A stretch of DNA of 64,000 nt from Pseudomonas sp. IPO3778 (GCF_013386825.1 NZ_JACARC010000039.1:1-64000), one strand, 5' to 3'. Counted from the stretch's first letter, positions 55,147 to 64,000 are shown. Translations and numbers: made by a program. Notes: a model not told the origin generated them from the letters alone.

Positions 55147-56021
55147 GCCCGCCCCTGACTGAAGTGCTGATTGATCAGCCGTGGGCGTTCGTATGGGGTT
55201 CACTGTTGCTGGGCCTGATTGTCGGCAGCTTTCTCAACGTGCTGGTATGGCGCCTGCCGAAAATGCTGGAGCGTGAATGGCGAGCCCAGGCCCACGAAGT
55301 CCTTGGCCTGCCCGCCGAGCCCATCACTGCCCCTTACAACCTCATGCGGCCCAACTCCTGCTGCCCGCACTGCGACCACCCGATTCGCCCCTGGGAAAAC
55401 ATTCCGCTGCTTAGCTACCTGTTGCTCAAGGGGCGCTGTTCACGTTGTCATCAACCTATCAGCGCTCGGTACCCCTTCACCGAATTGGCGTGCGGGTTGA
55501 TCTCGGCGGTTGTCGCCTGGCATTTCGGCTTCGGCTGGGCAGCCGGCGCGGTGATGTTGTTGAGTTGGGGTTTGTTGGCGATGAGCCTGATCGATGTGGA
55601 TCATCAGTTACTGCCGGATGCCCTGGTGCTGCCACTGCTCTGGCTGGGGCTGACCCTCAACAGCTTTGGCGCTTTCGTGTCATTGCCCGATGCGGTGTGG
55701 GGCGCGGTCGCCGGCTACATGAGCCTGTGGTCGGTGTTCTGGCTGTTCAAGCTGATCACCGGCAAGGACGGCATGGGTCACGGCGATTTCAAGCTGCTGG
55801 CGATGCTCGGCGCCTGGGGCGGCTGGCAAATCCTGCCGATGACGCTGCTGCTGTCTTCCCTGGTGGGCGTGGTGGGTGGGCTGATTCTCTTGCGCCGGCG
55901 CAAAGCCCAGGCATCGACTCCCATGCCTTTTGGTCCGTATCTGGCAATTGCCGGCTGGATTGCATTGCTCTGGGGTGGTCAAATAACCGACTTCTATTTG
56001 CAGTCTGTCGGTTTCAGATGA
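55143..56021 (+). CDS. pilD: Prepilin peptidase/N-methyltransferase PilD
   Basis: 292 residues from a TTG that overlaps the pilC stop. The zinc-binding tetracysteine is C74, C77, C99, C102 (two pairs); catalytic aspartates are D151 in SLIDVDHQ and D215 in GHGDFK, matching the GxGD aspartyl protease pattern. Eight helices. It cleaves and methylates prepilins and also the pseudopilins of type II secretion, which may explain its retention. Confidence 0.95.
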   Translation: MSPPLTEVLIDQPWAFVWGSLLLGLIVGSFLNVLVWRLPKMLEREWRAQAHEVLGLPAEPITAPYNLMRPNSCCPHCDHPIRPWENIPLLSYLLLKGRCSRCHQPISARYPFTELACGLISAVVAWHFGFGWAAGAVMLLSWGLLAMSLIDVDHQLLPDALVLPLLWLGLTLNSFGAFVSLPDAVWGAVAGYMSLWSVFWLFKLITGKDGMGHGDFKLLAMLGAWGGWQILPMTLLLSSLVGVVGGLILLRRRKAQASTPMPFGPYLAIAGWIALLWGGQITDFYLQSVGFR

Positions 56022-56641
56022 CCACTTCTGTTGCAACACCCTGGATTCTTGGCCTCACTGGCGGTATCGGCAGTGGCAAAAGCGCGGCAGCCGAACACTT
56101 CGTACGGCTTGGCGTGGACTTGATTGACGCCGACCACGCCGCGCGCTGGGTCGTCGAACCCGGGCGCCCGGCCCTGGCGCAGATTGCCGGGCATTTCGGT
56201 GCCGGCGTGCTGCTGCCTGACGGGCAACTGAACCGTGGGGCGCTGCGCAAGCTGATCTTCGAAGTACCCGACGAGCGCCGTTGGCTGGAGGCGTTGCTGC
56301 ACCCGCTGATCACCGAGGAAATTCGCAGCCATCTGGCGCGCGCCCAATCGCCTTACGCGATCCTGGTGTCGCCGTTGTTGATCGAGTCCGGCCAGTACAC
56401 CATGACCCAACGGGTGCTGGTGATCGACGTGCCGCAATCGTTGCAGATTCAGCGTACCCTGCAGCGCGACGGCATCAGCGAAGAACAGGTGCAGGCGATT
56501 CTCAAGGCCCAGGCCACCCGTGAAGACCGCCTGCGCCATGCCGATGACGTGCTGGTCAACGACCAGGACCTGGCCCGGTTACATGCCGAGGTCGAGCGAC
56601 TGCACCACTTTTACCTTACTTTGCGTGGAGGCCGATCATGA
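56018..56641 (+). CDS. coaE: Dephospho-CoA kinase
   Basis: 207 residues from the ATGA overlap with pilD. P-loop GGIGSGKS at 14-21; the substrate motif [10 protein letters not shown] and the LID segment [16 protein letters not shown] follow. It catalyses the last step of CoA synthesis. Confidence 0.96.
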   Translation: MTTSVATPWILGLTGGIGSGKSAAAEHFVRLGVDLIDADHAARWVVEPGRPALAQIAGHFGAGVLLPDGQLNRGALRKLIFEVPDERRWLEALLHPLITEEIRSHLARAQSPYAILVSPLLIESGQYTMTQRVLVIDVPQSLQIQRTLQRDGISEEQVQAILKAQATREDRLRHADDVLVNDQDLARLHAEVERLHHFYLTLRGGRS

Positions 56642-56838
56642 GCCAACCCTTGACCGTCGAATGCCCAACCTGCGGCGCACCCGTGGAATGGAAAGCGACC
56701 AACCCCAACCGTCCGTTCTGCTCGGACCGTTGCAAACTGATTGACCTGGGCGCCTGGGCGTCGGAAGAACACAAGATCCCGGTCAGCCCGGACGCCGAAG
56801 ACGAGCTGTTCTCCGAAGACTTTCAGCCCAAACACTAA
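56638..56838 (+). CDS. yacG: DNA gyrase inhibitor YacG
   Basis: 66 residues, overlapping the coaE stop by ATGA. Zinc ribbon CPTC (9-12) and CSDRC (28-32), then [15 protein letters not shown]. The family binds GyrB and inhibits gyrase. Last gene of the pilCD-coaE-yacG run. Confidence 0.95.
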   Translation: MSQPLTVECPTCGAPVEWKATNPNRPFCSDRCKLIDLGAWASEEHKIPVSPDAEDELFSEDFQPKH

Positions 56839-57050
56839 GGCCGCATAAAGCCATAGTCCTGCTGGTCGTCGAGGTTCTCTGCAAGGTATTGCAGCTCGTC
56901 GGCCAGGTCTTCAAAACTGCGCACGCCCTTGCTCTGCTGCACCACCGCACTGAGCATGGCGCGCAGGGTCAAGCCCGGGACAAAGCCGATTTCCTGCGCC
57001 GCGTCCTGGCTTCTGCGTAACTCCTGCCGTGCCCACTCGTACACACTCAT
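56835..57050 (-). CDS. Small conserved protein of unknown function
   Basis: 71 residues, mostly helical ([59 protein letters not shown]). It has no signal peptide. Its stop overlaps the yacG stop by four bases on the opposite strand. The position downstream of yacG is conserved in Pseudomonas as far as I recall; no function is known. Confidence 0.65.
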   Translation of the reverse strand: MSVYEWARQELRRSQDAAQEIGFVPGLTLRAMLSAVVQQSKGVRSFEDLADELQYLAENLDDQQDYGFMRP

Positions 57051-57115
57051 GATTGCGTGCTCCTGGAAATTTTGCAGAGCATGCGACCCCTCACGTATGC
57101 AGCCTTTGACCTGGA

Positions 57116-57805
57116 TCAAGGCCGTGGATCGTCGTCCTTCCAGGGCGCCGAGAGGTAGCGGGTGCGGTTGAACGTCTCCAGCCACTCGGGGCAAAACACC
57201 ACCAGGGCGCTGATCACCATGCCGTTGATAAAGGCCTCGGGAAAAATGATCAGCCACAGGTAGCCGACAAAGTCCTCGATCCACTCGGGCATGGCGAAGC
57301 GACCGTCGAACCACAGCAACCCCAGGGCCGCCAGCAAGCACAACAAGGCCGACAGCGCGGCGGCGAAAAAGCCCGAACAGAAGATGTACACAAACGGATT
57401 ACGCGGTTTCGCCCGCTCCACCAGCAGCGCGCAGCCTTCGGTGACCAGCACCGGCAACAGGATCAGCAGCATGCCGTTGATGCCCACGGCCGCCAGATCC
57501 TGGCGACCGAGCAGCACCAGCCCGAGCTGTGCAGCCAATCCGCCGACAATCGCCAGGGGCCAATCGAGCAACAAGGTCACGGCCGTCATACCGATAAAAT
57601 GGTAAGACACCCCAGTGTCGAAATCCCGGCGCACCAGCCACAACATGAACAGCGCGAACACCGTGCCGAACAGCAAGTGCTGGCGCCGACGGTCGGCAAA
57701 CAGCTCGACCCACGGCGAACGCAGGAGCGCCCACATCACCACCGGCGCATACAGCAGCCAGCCGATACTGAGGGTTTCCGGCGCCAGCACCGATGCGCTG
57801 ATCAC
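57116..57805 (-). CDS. Lone CbiM-like energy-coupling-factor permease
   Basis: 229 residues from a GTG (giving ISASVLAPETLSIGWLLYAP), chosen by the family N-terminus; no strong ribosome site is visible. Six to seven helices. Motifs VSYHFIGMTAVTLLLDWPLA and LVTEGCALLVERA, plus IIFPEAFINGMVISALVVF, resemble the CbiM/NikM family of cobalt and nickel S-components. No ECF ATPase, T-component or cobalamin gene is adjacent, so the substrate and partner are unknown. Confidence 0.62.
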   Translation of the reverse strand: MISASVLAPETLSIGWLLYAPVVMWALLRSPWVELFADRRRQHLLFGTVFALFMLWLVRRDFDTGVSYHFIGMTAVTLLLDWPLAIVGGLAAQLGLVLLGRQDLAAVGINGMLLILLPVLVTEGCALLVERAKPRNPFVYIFCSGFFAAALSALLCLLAALGLLWFDGRFAMPEWIEDFVGYLWLIIFPEAFINGMVISALVVFCPEWLETFNRTRYLSAPWKDDDPRP

Positions 57806-57933
57806 GGTTGCAGCACCACAAAAAACTTCACTGCGCGTACCTCCTGGCCCGGGAAACGGTCGAGTGGCCAGTCTACACCGACCTTTTGACGCGGGACTTC
57901 CTGCGGTCATCATTTGGACGCTAAGCTGGTGAC

Positions 57934-58563
57934 ATGGATGACTCAGATTATTTGCGCCTGCTCACCGTAGCGGCCGAACAAGCCAACGCGTTCCTGTCCA
58001 ATGCCCGCAAATGGGAGCGTGAGCGTTGGGTCTGCCAGCGCCTGCTGCAAGGCTTGAACGTGCCCTACCGCGCCGAGGAATTCCACGCTGCCGGGCAAGA
58101 GCCGCCGGACGTGCTGTTTCGCGACGCCAGTTTCGAGGTGTTTTTCGTCCTCGACGAAGGCCGGCGCCTGAACGATGAGTGGCGCGACGAGCTGCTGCGC
58201 CGGCGCAGCGCCTTTTCCTTGAGCCAATTGGTACGGCGTGAGGCCAAGCCCCGGCGCATTCCCGCTCACGAATTCCTGCTGCGCCTGGCGCCCACCCTGC
58301 GCAAGAAAGCCCACAACTATAAAGAGCGCGGGATGGACCTGGGGGAGCTGGACCTCATCGCCTTCGCCAGCCTCAAGCGCGAAGTACTGGACCTCAACAG
58401 CCATTTTCCGCCGCCCACCGAGTACCTGCGCCAGGGCTGGCGCTCGCTGTCCCTGGTGGGCCCGACGTTTGCCCGCGTATTGTTTGCTCATCCGGACGCT
58501 CCGGACTTCTTGCGCAACAATCTGGGGCGCAGCATAGTGTTTGATGTGGGCATCAGCCTGTGA
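57934..58563 (+). CDS. DUF1780 protein
   Basis: 209 residues, soluble. DUF1780 covers most of it: NARKWERERWVCQRLL, FHAAGQEPPDVLFRDASFEV, AHEFLLRLAPTLRKKAHNY. The PDV-x(10)-FEVFF arrangement recalls a PD-(D/E)xK nuclease core, and the family has been suggested to be endonuclease-like. Activity unproven. Confidence 0.75.
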   Translation: MDDSDYLRLLTVAAEQANAFLSNARKWERERWVCQRLLQGLNVPYRAEEFHAAGQEPPDVLFRDASFEVFFVLDEGRRLNDEWRDELLRRRSAFSLSQLVRREAKPRRIPAHEFLLRLAPTLRKKAHNYKERGMDLGELDLIAFASLKREVLDLNSHFPPPTEYLRQGWRSLSLVGPTFARVLFAHPDAPDFLRNNLGRSIVFDVGISL

Positions 58564-58652
58564 TCGGGTTGGCGACTATGCTTCTGGCAATGCCGCCAAT
58601 CCCACCACTGTAACGTGGCGCCCTTTAGCAACGTCTACCTGACGAGGCCTTT

Positions 58653-58826
58653 ATGACCAGCCGCCTGAACCCCGACGACCAACAGCATGTCGAAGAGTAC
58701 CTGCAACTCTCCCAGAACCAAGTCGAGCGCAAGCCTTTCCGGCCTTGGCTGCTCCTTGCCGTGGTGCTGGTTGCAGTGATCGGCCTGGGTTTGCTGAGCC
58801 GCCTGTTGAGTTACCTGACGCTATGA
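58653..58826 (+). CDS. Small single-span membrane protein (DUF3094)
   Basis: 57 residues: a hydrophilic N-terminus (NPDDQQHVEEYLQLSQNQVE) and one helix at about 32-55 (WLLLAVVLVAVIGLGLLSRL). It lies 60 bases upstream of ndh with the same direction and is probably co-transcribed. Confidence 0.78.
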   Translation: MTSRLNPDDQQHVEEYLQLSQNQVERKPFRPWLLLAVVLVAVIGLGLLSRLLSYLTL

Positions 58827-58886
58827 GCTGCCTTGCGCTCGCTCGGGTAACCGCACCGATTTCTTTTAGCCTTGCGAGATATCCCC

Positions 58887-60185
58887 ATGACCCATCGTAT
58901 TATTATCGTCGGCGGCGGCGCCGGCGGCCTGGAGTTGGCTACCCGCCTGGGTAAGACTCTGGGCAAGCGCGGCACCGCCAGCATCACGCTGGTGGACGCC
59001 AACCTCACCCACATCTGGAAACCCTTGCTCCACGAAGTGGCGGCCGGCTCGCTGAACTCTTCGGAAGACGAACTCAATTATGTTGCCCAGGCCAAATGGA
59101 ACCACTTCGAGTTCCAGCTGGGGCGCATGAGCGGGCTCGACCGTGAGCAGAAAAAAATCCAGTTGGCCGCCACCCTCGACGAAGAAGGCCGGGAACTAGT
59201 GCCTGCGCGCGTGTTGGGCTATGACAGCCTGGTGATCGCCGTCGGCAGCACCACCAATGACTTCGGCACCGAGGGCGCGGCGCAGCACTGCTTGTTCCTC
59301 GACACCCGCAAACAAGCCGAGCGCTTCCACCAGCAATTGCTCAACCACTACCTGCGGGCCCATGCCGGGCAGACAGACGTGGTGGAGCAGATCAGCGTGG
59401 CCATTGTCGGCGCCGGTGCTACCGGGGTTGAGCTGGCGGCCGAGCTGCATAACGCGGCGCATGAACTGGCGGCCTATGGCCTGGACAAGATCAAGCCGGA
59501 AAACATGCACATCACCCTGATCGAAGCCGGCCCGCGGGTCTTGCCTGCCCTGCCGGAGCGCATTGGCGGACCTGTGCATAAAACCCTGGAGAAGCTCGGC
59601 GTGACGGTACTGACCAACTCCGCCGTGAGCGAAGTGACTGCCGACACCCTGATCACCAGCAGCGGCCAAGTGATTCCGGCCAGTCTCAAAGTGTGGGCGG
59701 CCGGGATTCGTGCGCCAGGGTTCCTCAAGGACATCGACGGCCTGGAAACCAACCGTATCAACCAATTGCAGGTACTGCCGACGCTGCAGACCACTCGTGA
59801 CGAAAACATCTTCGCCTTTGGCGACTGCGCCGCCTGCCCGCAACCTGGCACCGACCGCAATGTGCCGCCACGGGCTCAGGCAGCCCACCAGCAGGCGTCG
59901 TTGCTGGCCAAGTCGCTGAAACTGCGGATTGAAGGCAAGGACCTGCCGTCCTACAAGTACACCGACTACGGCTCGCTGATCTCACTGTCGCGATTCTCGG
60001 CGGTGGGTAACTTGATGGGCAACCTGACCGGCAGTGTGATGCTGGAGGGCTGGCTGGCGCGGATGTTCTATGTGTCGCTGTACCGCATGCACCAGATGGC
60101 GCTGTATGGCTTCTTCCGCACAGCCATGCTGATGCTGGGCAGCAAGATTGGGCGCGGGACCGAGCCGCGCCTTAAATTGCACTGA
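58887..60185 (+). CDS. ndh: Type II NADH dehydrogenase (NDH-2)
   Basis: 432 residues from MTHRIIIVGGGAGG, chosen over an ATG five codons upstream. FAD-binding GGGAGG at 9-14, NADH-binding VAIVGAGATGVELAAEL at about 175, and the second FAD motif FAFGDCAACPQP. The C-terminal amphipathic part (EGWLARMFYVSLYRMHQMAL) is the membrane anchor of NDH-2. Oxidises NADH with quinone, without proton pumping. Confidence 0.95.
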   Translation: MTHRIIIVGGGAGGLELATRLGKTLGKRGTASITLVDANLTHIWKPLLHEVAAGSLNSSEDELNYVAQAKWNHFEFQLGRMSGLDREQKKIQLAATLDEEGRELVPARVLGYDSLVIAVGSTTNDFGTEGAAQHCLFLDTRKQAERFHQQLLNHYLRAHAGQTDVVEQISVAIVGAGATGVELAAELHNAAHELAAYGLDKIKPENMHITLIEAGPRVLPALPERIGGPVHKTLEKLGVTVLTNSAVSEVTADTLITSSGQVIPASLKVWAAGIRAPGFLKDIDGLETNRINQLQVLPTLQTTRDENIFAFGDCAACPQPGTDRNVPPRAQAAHQQASLLAKSLKLRIEGKDLPSYKYTDYGSLISLSRFSAVGNLMGNLTGSVMLEGWLARMFYVSLYRMHQMALYGFFRTAMLMLGSKIGRGTEPRLKLH

Positions 60186-60215
60186 TAACACGGTCCCGGA
60201 TGGGACGCCGGTAAT

Positions 60216-60302
60216 GTGGGAGCGGGCTTGCTCGCGAAAGCGGTGTGTCAGTCGGTACATCTGGCATTGAACCACCGCTTTCGCGAGCAAGCCCGCTCCC
60301 AC
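60216..60302. repeat. REPIN, gcggtgtgtcag subtype
   Basis: GTGGGAGCGGGCTTGCTCGC at 60216 and its complement ending at 60302. The inner arm matches the copy at 35978 for about 18 bases but the right inner arm has decayed. Confidence 0.88.
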
Positions 60303-60340
60303 ATTTTTTTGTGGTGGGCCCAGGCTTTGCGCGGGCAAAA

Positions 60341-60374
60341 AAAATCCCCGTATCTTTCGATACGAGGATTTTTA
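60341..60374 (-). terminator. Terminator of the tRNA operon
   Basis: AAATCCCCGTA ... TACGAGGATTT with a short loop and one mismatch, an A-run on the left (U-tract on the minus strand), just past the last tRNA. Confidence 0.8.
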
Positions 60375-60377
60375 ATA

Positions 60378-60454
60378 TGGTCGGGGTAAGGGGATTCGAA
60401 CTCCTGACATCCTGCTCCCAAAGCAGGCGCGCTACCGGACTGCGCTATACCCCG
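60378..60454 (-). tRNA. tRNA-Pro (anticodon TGG), copy 1
   Basis: 77 bases with encoded CCA. Acceptor CGGGGTA/TACCCCG, anticodon loop TTTGGGA, T-loop GTTCGAATC. Identical to the copy at 60630. Confidence 0.95.
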
Positions 60455-60462
60455 GTAAAAAA

Positions 60463-60486
60463 AAGGCGACCTTTCAGTCGCCTTCT
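60463..60486. terminator. Hairpin between tRNA-Pro and tRNA-Lys
   Basis: AAGGCGAC-CTTTCA-GTCGCCTT with an A-run on the left, giving a U-tract on the minus strand. It may partially terminate or mark processing within the tRNA transcript. Confidence 0.7.
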
Positions 60487-60548
60487 TCGATCAGTGCTTT
60501 TGGCCTCTGATCTTAAGATTCGATTCCAGCGTTAACTGGTCTCAAAAA

Positions 60549-60624
60549 TGGTGGGTCGTGTGGGATTCGAACCTACGACCAATTGGTTAAAAGCCAACTG
60601 CTCTACCAACTGAGCTAACGACCC
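60549..60624 (-). tRNA. tRNA-Lys (anticodon TTT)
   Basis: 76 bases with encoded CCA. Acceptor GGGTCGT/ACGACCC, anticodon loop CTTTTAA, T-loop GTTCGAATC. The tRNA-Lys near clpB is, as I recall, an attachment site for PAPI-1/pKLC102-type integrative elements in P. aeruginosa; here it is unoccupied. Confidence 0.96.
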
Positions 60625-60629
60625 AAATA

Positions 60630-60706
60630 TGGTCGGGGTAAGGGGATTCGAACTCCTGACATCCTGCTCCCAAAGCAGGCGCGCTACCGGACTGCGCTAT
60701 ACCCCG
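60630..60706 (-). tRNA. tRNA-Pro (anticodon TGG), copy 2
   Basis: 77 bases, identical to 60378-60454 and in the same orientation, 252 bp away. Confidence 0.95.
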
Positions 60707-60715
60707 GTTTGAAAT

Positions 60716-60791
60716 TGGCTCCGTGACCAGGACTCGAACCTGGGACCCAATGATTAACAGTCATTTGCTCTACCGACTGAGCTATCACGGA
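60716..60791 (-). tRNA. tRNA-Asn (anticodon GTT)
   Basis: 76 bases with encoded CCA (GCCA end). Acceptor TCCGTGA/TCACGGA, anticodon loop CTGTTAA. First tRNA of the operon. Confidence 0.96.
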
Positions 60792-60878
60792 ACTACATAT
60801 TTCAAAGTGTTACGTTGTTGCTTGTTACCTTCTCTTCGGCGCTTCCGTATCGCTACGTTAGTGCCTCTGAGGCGCGCT

Positions 60879-60906
60879 ATTCTACAATCTTAAAAACCTC
60901 TGTCAA
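60879..60906 (-). promoter_or_regulatory. Sigma70 promoter of the tRNA operon
   Basis: Minus strand: -35 TTGACA (60906-60901), 16-base spacer, -10 TAGAAT (60884-60879), followed by a GC-rich discriminator (GCGCGCC) typical of stringently controlled stable-RNA promoters. The rest of the 300-bp gap between the tRNAs and clpB (60907-61039) shows no gene. Confidence 0.8.
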
Positions 60907-61039
60907 CCCTTTAAATTGCTTTTAAGACAAGGATTTGCGCTTCTTTCTGATTTCTCCTTGGGGAGAAGAAACCCTTGGGCTGACGTTGCTGCGGGGCGCA
61001 CTTTACAAGCCTTTGCCTTACAGTTCAACGCCCTATCGA

Positions 61040-61067
61040 AAAAAAAGGCCCCGCAATGCAGGGCCTC
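61040..61067 (-). terminator. Terminator of clpB
   Basis: AGGCCC (61046 onward) and GGGCCT with a short loop, preceded on the left by an A-run that becomes a U-tract on the minus strand, 25 bases after the clpB stop. Confidence 0.82.
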
Positions 61068-61091
61068 TTCTTATCGCGCTACAGCCCGGGC

Positions 61092-63656
61092 TTAGTGGAA
61101 GACGATTTCGTCGTTCTCCACGGTTGCCTCGACGCTGGTGCCTGGCATAAAGCTGCCCGACAGGATCAACTGTGCCAACGGGTTCTCGATCCAGCGCTGG
61201 ATCGCACGCTTCAACGGCCGTGCGCCATACACCGGGTCGTAACCGACGGCGATCAGTTTGTCCAACGCCTCGCGGCTCAGCTCCAGGGACAATTCGCGCT
61301 CCGCCAGACGGCTGCGCAGACGGCCCAACTGGATCTCGGTGATGCCGGCGATCTGATCCCGGGCCAAAGGCTCGAAGATCACCACTTCGTCGACCCGGTT
61401 GATGAACTCCGGCCGGAAGTGACTGGTCAGCGCGTCCATCACGGCGGCACGCTGGGCTTCACGATCACCCACCAGTTCCTGGATCTGTACCGAGCCCAGG
61501 TTGGAAGTCATCACGATCACCGTATTGCGGAAATCCACAGTACGCCCGTGGCTGTCCGTCAGACGGCCATCTTCCAGCACTTGCAGCAACACGTTGAACA
61601 CATCCGGGTGGGCCTTCTCGACCTCATCCAGAAGGATCACCGAGTAAGGCTTGCGCCGCACCGCTTCGGTCAGGTAACCACCTTCTTCGTACCCTACGTA
61701 GCCTGGTGGCGCCCCGATCAGGCGAGCCACGGAATGTTTCTCCATGAACTCGGACATATCGATCCGCACCATGGCCTCTTCGGTATCAAAGAGGAACTCG
61801 GCCAACGCCTTGCACAGCTCAGTCTTACCCACGCCGGTCGGGCCGAGGAACATGAACGAGCCGCTCGGACGGTTCGGGTCGGACAACCCGGCCCGGGAAC
61901 GCCGCACCGCGTTGGACACCGCGATTACCGCCTCGTCCTGGCCGATAACGCGCTGGTGCAACAGGCTTTCCATCTTCAGCAGCTTGTCGCGCTCGCCTTC
62001 GAGCATTTTCGACACGGGGATACCGGTCCATTTCGAGACGACTTCAGCGATTTCTTCCTCAGTCACCTTGCTACGCAGCAACTGGTTTTCAGGCTTGCCG
62101 TGCTGGTCGACCATCTGCAGGCTGCGCTCCAGGTCCGGGATCACCCCGTACTGCAACTCGGCCATACGGTTCAGGTCGCCTTTACGGCGGGCCGCTTCCA
62201 GTTCCTGACGGGACTGCTCGATCTTTTGCTGGATCTGCGCAGAGCCCTGCACTTCGGCTTTTTCCGAGGTCCAGATTTCTTCGAGGTCCGAATACTCGCG
62301 TTCCAGGCGAACAATTTCTTCCTGGAGTTTTTCCAGGCGTTTCTTCGCCGGCTCGTCCTCTTCTTTCTTCAGGGCCTGGGACTCAACCTTCAGTTGAATC
62401 AGGCGCCGGTCCAGGCGGTCCAGCACTTCAGGCTTCGAGTCGATCTCCATCCGAATACGGCTGGCCGCTTCGTCGATCAAGTCGATGGCCTTGTCCGGCA
62501 ACTGACGGTCAGTGATGTAGCGATGGCTCAACTTTGCCGCCGCAATGATCGCGCCGTCGGTGATCGCCACTTTATGGTGGACTTCATACCGTTCTTTCAG
62601 GCCACGCAGGATCGCGATGGTGTCTTCTTCGCTCGGTTCTTCCACCAGTACTTTCTGGAAGCGGCGCTCAAGGGCCGCATCTTTCTCGATGTACTGGCGG
62701 TATTCGTTCAGCGTGGTCGCACCGACGCAATGCAACTCGCCACGCGCCAGTGCAGGCTTGAGCATGTTGCCCGCGTCCATCGAGCCTTCGCCTTTACCGG
62801 CGCCGACCATGGTGTGCAGTTCGTCGATAAACAGAATGATCTGCCCTTCCTGCTTCGACAGTTCATTCAGCAGGGATTTGAGGCGCTCTTCGAACTCGCC
62901 ACGGAACTTGGCGCCAGCAATCAGCGACCCCATGTCCAGGGACAGCAGGCGCTTGCCTTTAAGGCCATCCGGCACTTCGCCATTAATGATGCGCTGGGCC
63001 AGGCCTTCGGCAATCGCCGTTTTACCCACGCCAGGTTCGCCGATCAGCACCGGGTTGTTCTTGGTGCGACGCTGCAGGACCTGGATGGTGCGACGAATTT
63101 CATCGTCACGACCGATCACCGGATCAAGCTTGCCTTCTTCGGCGCGCTTGGTCAGGTCGACGGTGTACTTGTCCAGGGCCTGCCGGGACTCCTCGTGGTT
63201 AGGGTCATTGACCGCTTCGCCGCCACGCAGGTTGTTGATGGCATTTTCCAGGGCTTTTTTGCTCACCCCCTGGCCCAACAACAATTTGCCGAGTTTGCTG
63301 TTGTCGTCCATGGCGGCGAGCAGCACCAGTTCACTGGAGATGAACTGGTCACCCTTTTGCTGGGCCAGGCGATCGGCCTGATTAAGCAGGCGCGCCAAGT
63401 CCTGGGACATGTTCACGTCGCCAGTAGGATTTTGGATTTTCGGCAGTTGGTCGAGCTCTTTGCTCAACTCTTTGCGCAGGCTGTTGACGTCAAAGCCCAC
63501 CTGCATCAGCAACGGCTTGATGGATCCGCCTTGCTGCTCCAGGAGCGCTTGCATCAAGTGCGCAGGCTCGATGGCCGGGTGGTCGAGACCCACCGCCAGG
63601 GATTGAGAATCTGATAATGCCAACTGCAATTTGCTGGTTAAACGATCAATACGCAT
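61092..63656 (-). CDS. clpB: ATP-dependent disaggregase ClpB
   Basis: 854 residues. N-domain 1-145, first AAA+ module with Walker A GEPGVGKT at 206-213, the coiled-coil M-domain around 410-525 ([20 protein letters not shown]), second AAA+ module with GPTGVGKT near 605, ending [13 protein letters not shown]. With DnaK it extracts proteins from aggregates after heat stress. Preceded by AAAGGAAGG and a sigma32-type promoter. Confidence 0.97.
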   Translation of the reverse strand: MRIDRLTSKLQLALSDSQSLAVGLDHPAIEPAHLMQALLEQQGGSIKPLLMQVGFDVNSLRKELSKELDQLPKIQNPTGDVNMSQDLARLLNQADRLAQQKGDQFISSELVLLAAMDDNSKLGKLLLGQGVSKKALENAINNLRGGEAVNDPNHEESRQALDKYTVDLTKRAEEGKLDPVIGRDDEIRRTIQVLQRRTKNNPVLIGEPGVGKTAIAEGLAQRIINGEVPDGLKGKRLLSLDMGSLIAGAKFRGEFEERLKSLLNELSKQEGQIILFIDELHTMVGAGKGEGSMDAGNMLKPALARGELHCVGATTLNEYRQYIEKDAALERRFQKVLVEEPSEEDTIAILRGLKERYEVHHKVAITDGAIIAAAKLSHRYITDRQLPDKAIDLIDEAASRIRMEIDSKPEVLDRLDRRLIQLKVESQALKKEEDEPAKKRLEKLQEEIVRLEREYSDLEEIWTSEKAEVQGSAQIQQKIEQSRQELEAARRKGDLNRMAELQYGVIPDLERSLQMVDQHGKPENQLLRSKVTEEEIAEVVSKWTGIPVSKMLEGERDKLLKMESLLHQRVIGQDEAVIAVSNAVRRSRAGLSDPNRPSGSFMFLGPTGVGKTELCKALAEFLFDTEEAMVRIDMSEFMEKHSVARLIGAPPGYVGYEEGGYLTEAVRRKPYSVILLDEVEKAHPDVFNVLLQVLEDGRLTDSHGRTVDFRNTVIVMTSNLGSVQIQELVGDREAQRAAVMDALTSHFRPEFINRVDEVVIFEPLARDQIAGITEIQLGRLRSRLAERELSLELSREALDKLIAVGYDPVYGARPLKRAIQRWIENPLAQLILSGSFMPGTSVEATVENDEIVFH

Positions 63657-63731
63657 TAGTCACCTTCCTTTTGAGCAGGCCGGAGCTATAAACACATCCT
63701 GAATGAAGAAACCTGCCAGATAGCCCTATAG

Positions 63732-63757
63732 ATGTGGTCGATTCTGGAAGATTCAAG
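63732..63757 (-). promoter_or_regulatory. Sigma32 heat-shock promoter of clpB
   Basis: Minus strand: CTTGAA (63757-63752), 14-base spacer, CCACAT (63737-63732), against the consensus CTTGAA-N13-15-CCCCAT. About 75 bp upstream of the clpB ATG. Confidence 0.75.
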
Positions 63758-63787
63758 CTGCCGATAGTTGACGCAGGTCAGGAGAGT

Positions 63788-64000
63788 CTAGCGTTCAAGC
63801 CAGATAAGGGAGGCAAACCGACCCGTGCGCGGGCTGCGACGGTAGGAATAGAAGCGGGGATCGGTCACGGTGCAGAAGCCACCGCCATAGACCGCAGTAA
63901 CGCCGCGGGCGGCGAGGCGCAGGCGGGCCAGTTGGTAAATGTCGGCCATGAACTTGCCCGGGTTCTGACTGGGGACGAACGCCTCAATGGTTTCAGGAAG
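63788..64000 (-). CDS. pgeF: PgeF, peptidoglycan editing factor (laccase-domain), 3' part only
   Basis: The last 70 codons, running off the right edge. The visible sequence (DIYQLARLRLAARGVTAVYG, then GGFCTVTDPRFYSYRR and TGRFASLIWLER) is the C-terminus of the Cu-oxidase_4/YfiH family, including its Cys (in GGFCT) and the FYSYRR-TGR motif. Family members hydrolyse misplaced L-Ser from muropeptide precursors. Gene order pgeF-clpB matches other pseudomonads. Confidence 0.9.
   Translation of the reverse strand, partial: LPETIEAFVPSQNPGKFMADIYQLARLRLAARGVTAVYGGGFCTVTDPRFYSYRRSPRTGRFASLIWLER

Noticed and set aside
61056-63614. A very long open frame antisense to clpB (852 codons)
   Set aside because: It mirrors clpB codon positions, is rich in His, Gln and Phe as expected for a shadow of a high-GC gene, and has no family resemblance. 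The sense frame is an intact ClpB.

Overview
This is chromosomal DNA of a fluorescent Pseudomonas, most likely of the P. fluorescens group. The evidence is the gene content and order (roxSR-dpp, speC, ampDE-nadC-pil-coaE-yacG, ndh, tRNA cluster, clpB, pgeF), codon use, and several dispersed palindromic repeats (REPINs with the GAGC(G/T)-rich core) typical of that group. Comparisons with P. aeruginosa gene order are from memory, not from a search. Nearly all genes are core or soft-core. I see no prophage, insertion sequence, CRISPR array or integrated island.

Layout. 0.2-4.2 kb: an SbmA/YddA-type ABC exporter, the redox two-component pair roxS-roxR, then a divergent periplasmic SIMPL-domain protein. 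5-17.6 kb: a dipeptide-uptake locus with four paralogous DppA-type binding proteins, an OprD-family porin and one set of dppBCDF. The binding proteins are separated by hairpins, so dosage of each component is probably set after transcription. 17.7-23.6 kb: a small secreted acidic protein, prfC, and a four-gene osmoprotectant (OpuC/Osm-type) ABC transporter. 23.6-33.7 kb: speC (ornithine decarboxylase) with a long leader, a Sel1-repeat protein, piuC, a PepSY-flavodoxin reductase, and a TonB siderophore receptor with its FecR/FecI surface-signalling pair. These last genes form an iron-acquisition neighbourhood with candidate Fur sites. 34-43.7 kb: a DUF559 protein converging on phoD, the fructose PTS operon fruBKA with divergent fruR and an exact Cra-type operator, and a TatD DNase.

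43.6-51.6 kb: a zinc-ribbon membrane protein, a methyl-accepting chemotaxis gene broken by a frameshift, ampE-ampD, a DUF1631 protein and nadC. 51.7-56.8 kb: tRNA-Thr, an O-antigen-ligase-like (TfpO/PglL-type) membrane protein, pilA, pilC, pilD, coaE and yacG. The assembly ATPase gene pilB, expected between pilA and pilC, is missing. 56.8-60.2 kb: small conserved proteins, a lone CbiM-like permease, DUF1780, DUF3094 and a type II NADH dehydrogenase. 60.3-64 kb: a tRNA operon (Asn-Pro-Lys-Pro) with a strong sigma70 promoter, clpB with a sigma32-type promoter, and the 3' end of pgeF cut by the window edge.

The points most worth a second look are the pilB-less pilin locus with its ligase, the frameshifted chemoreceptor, the speC leader with an internal terminator-like hairpin, a protein whose C-terminus is written by a dispersed repeat, the untypical receptor/FecIR set beside piuC, and the hairpins and operator-like palindromes in the dpp locus. 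I did not find a clearly unknown multi-gene system.
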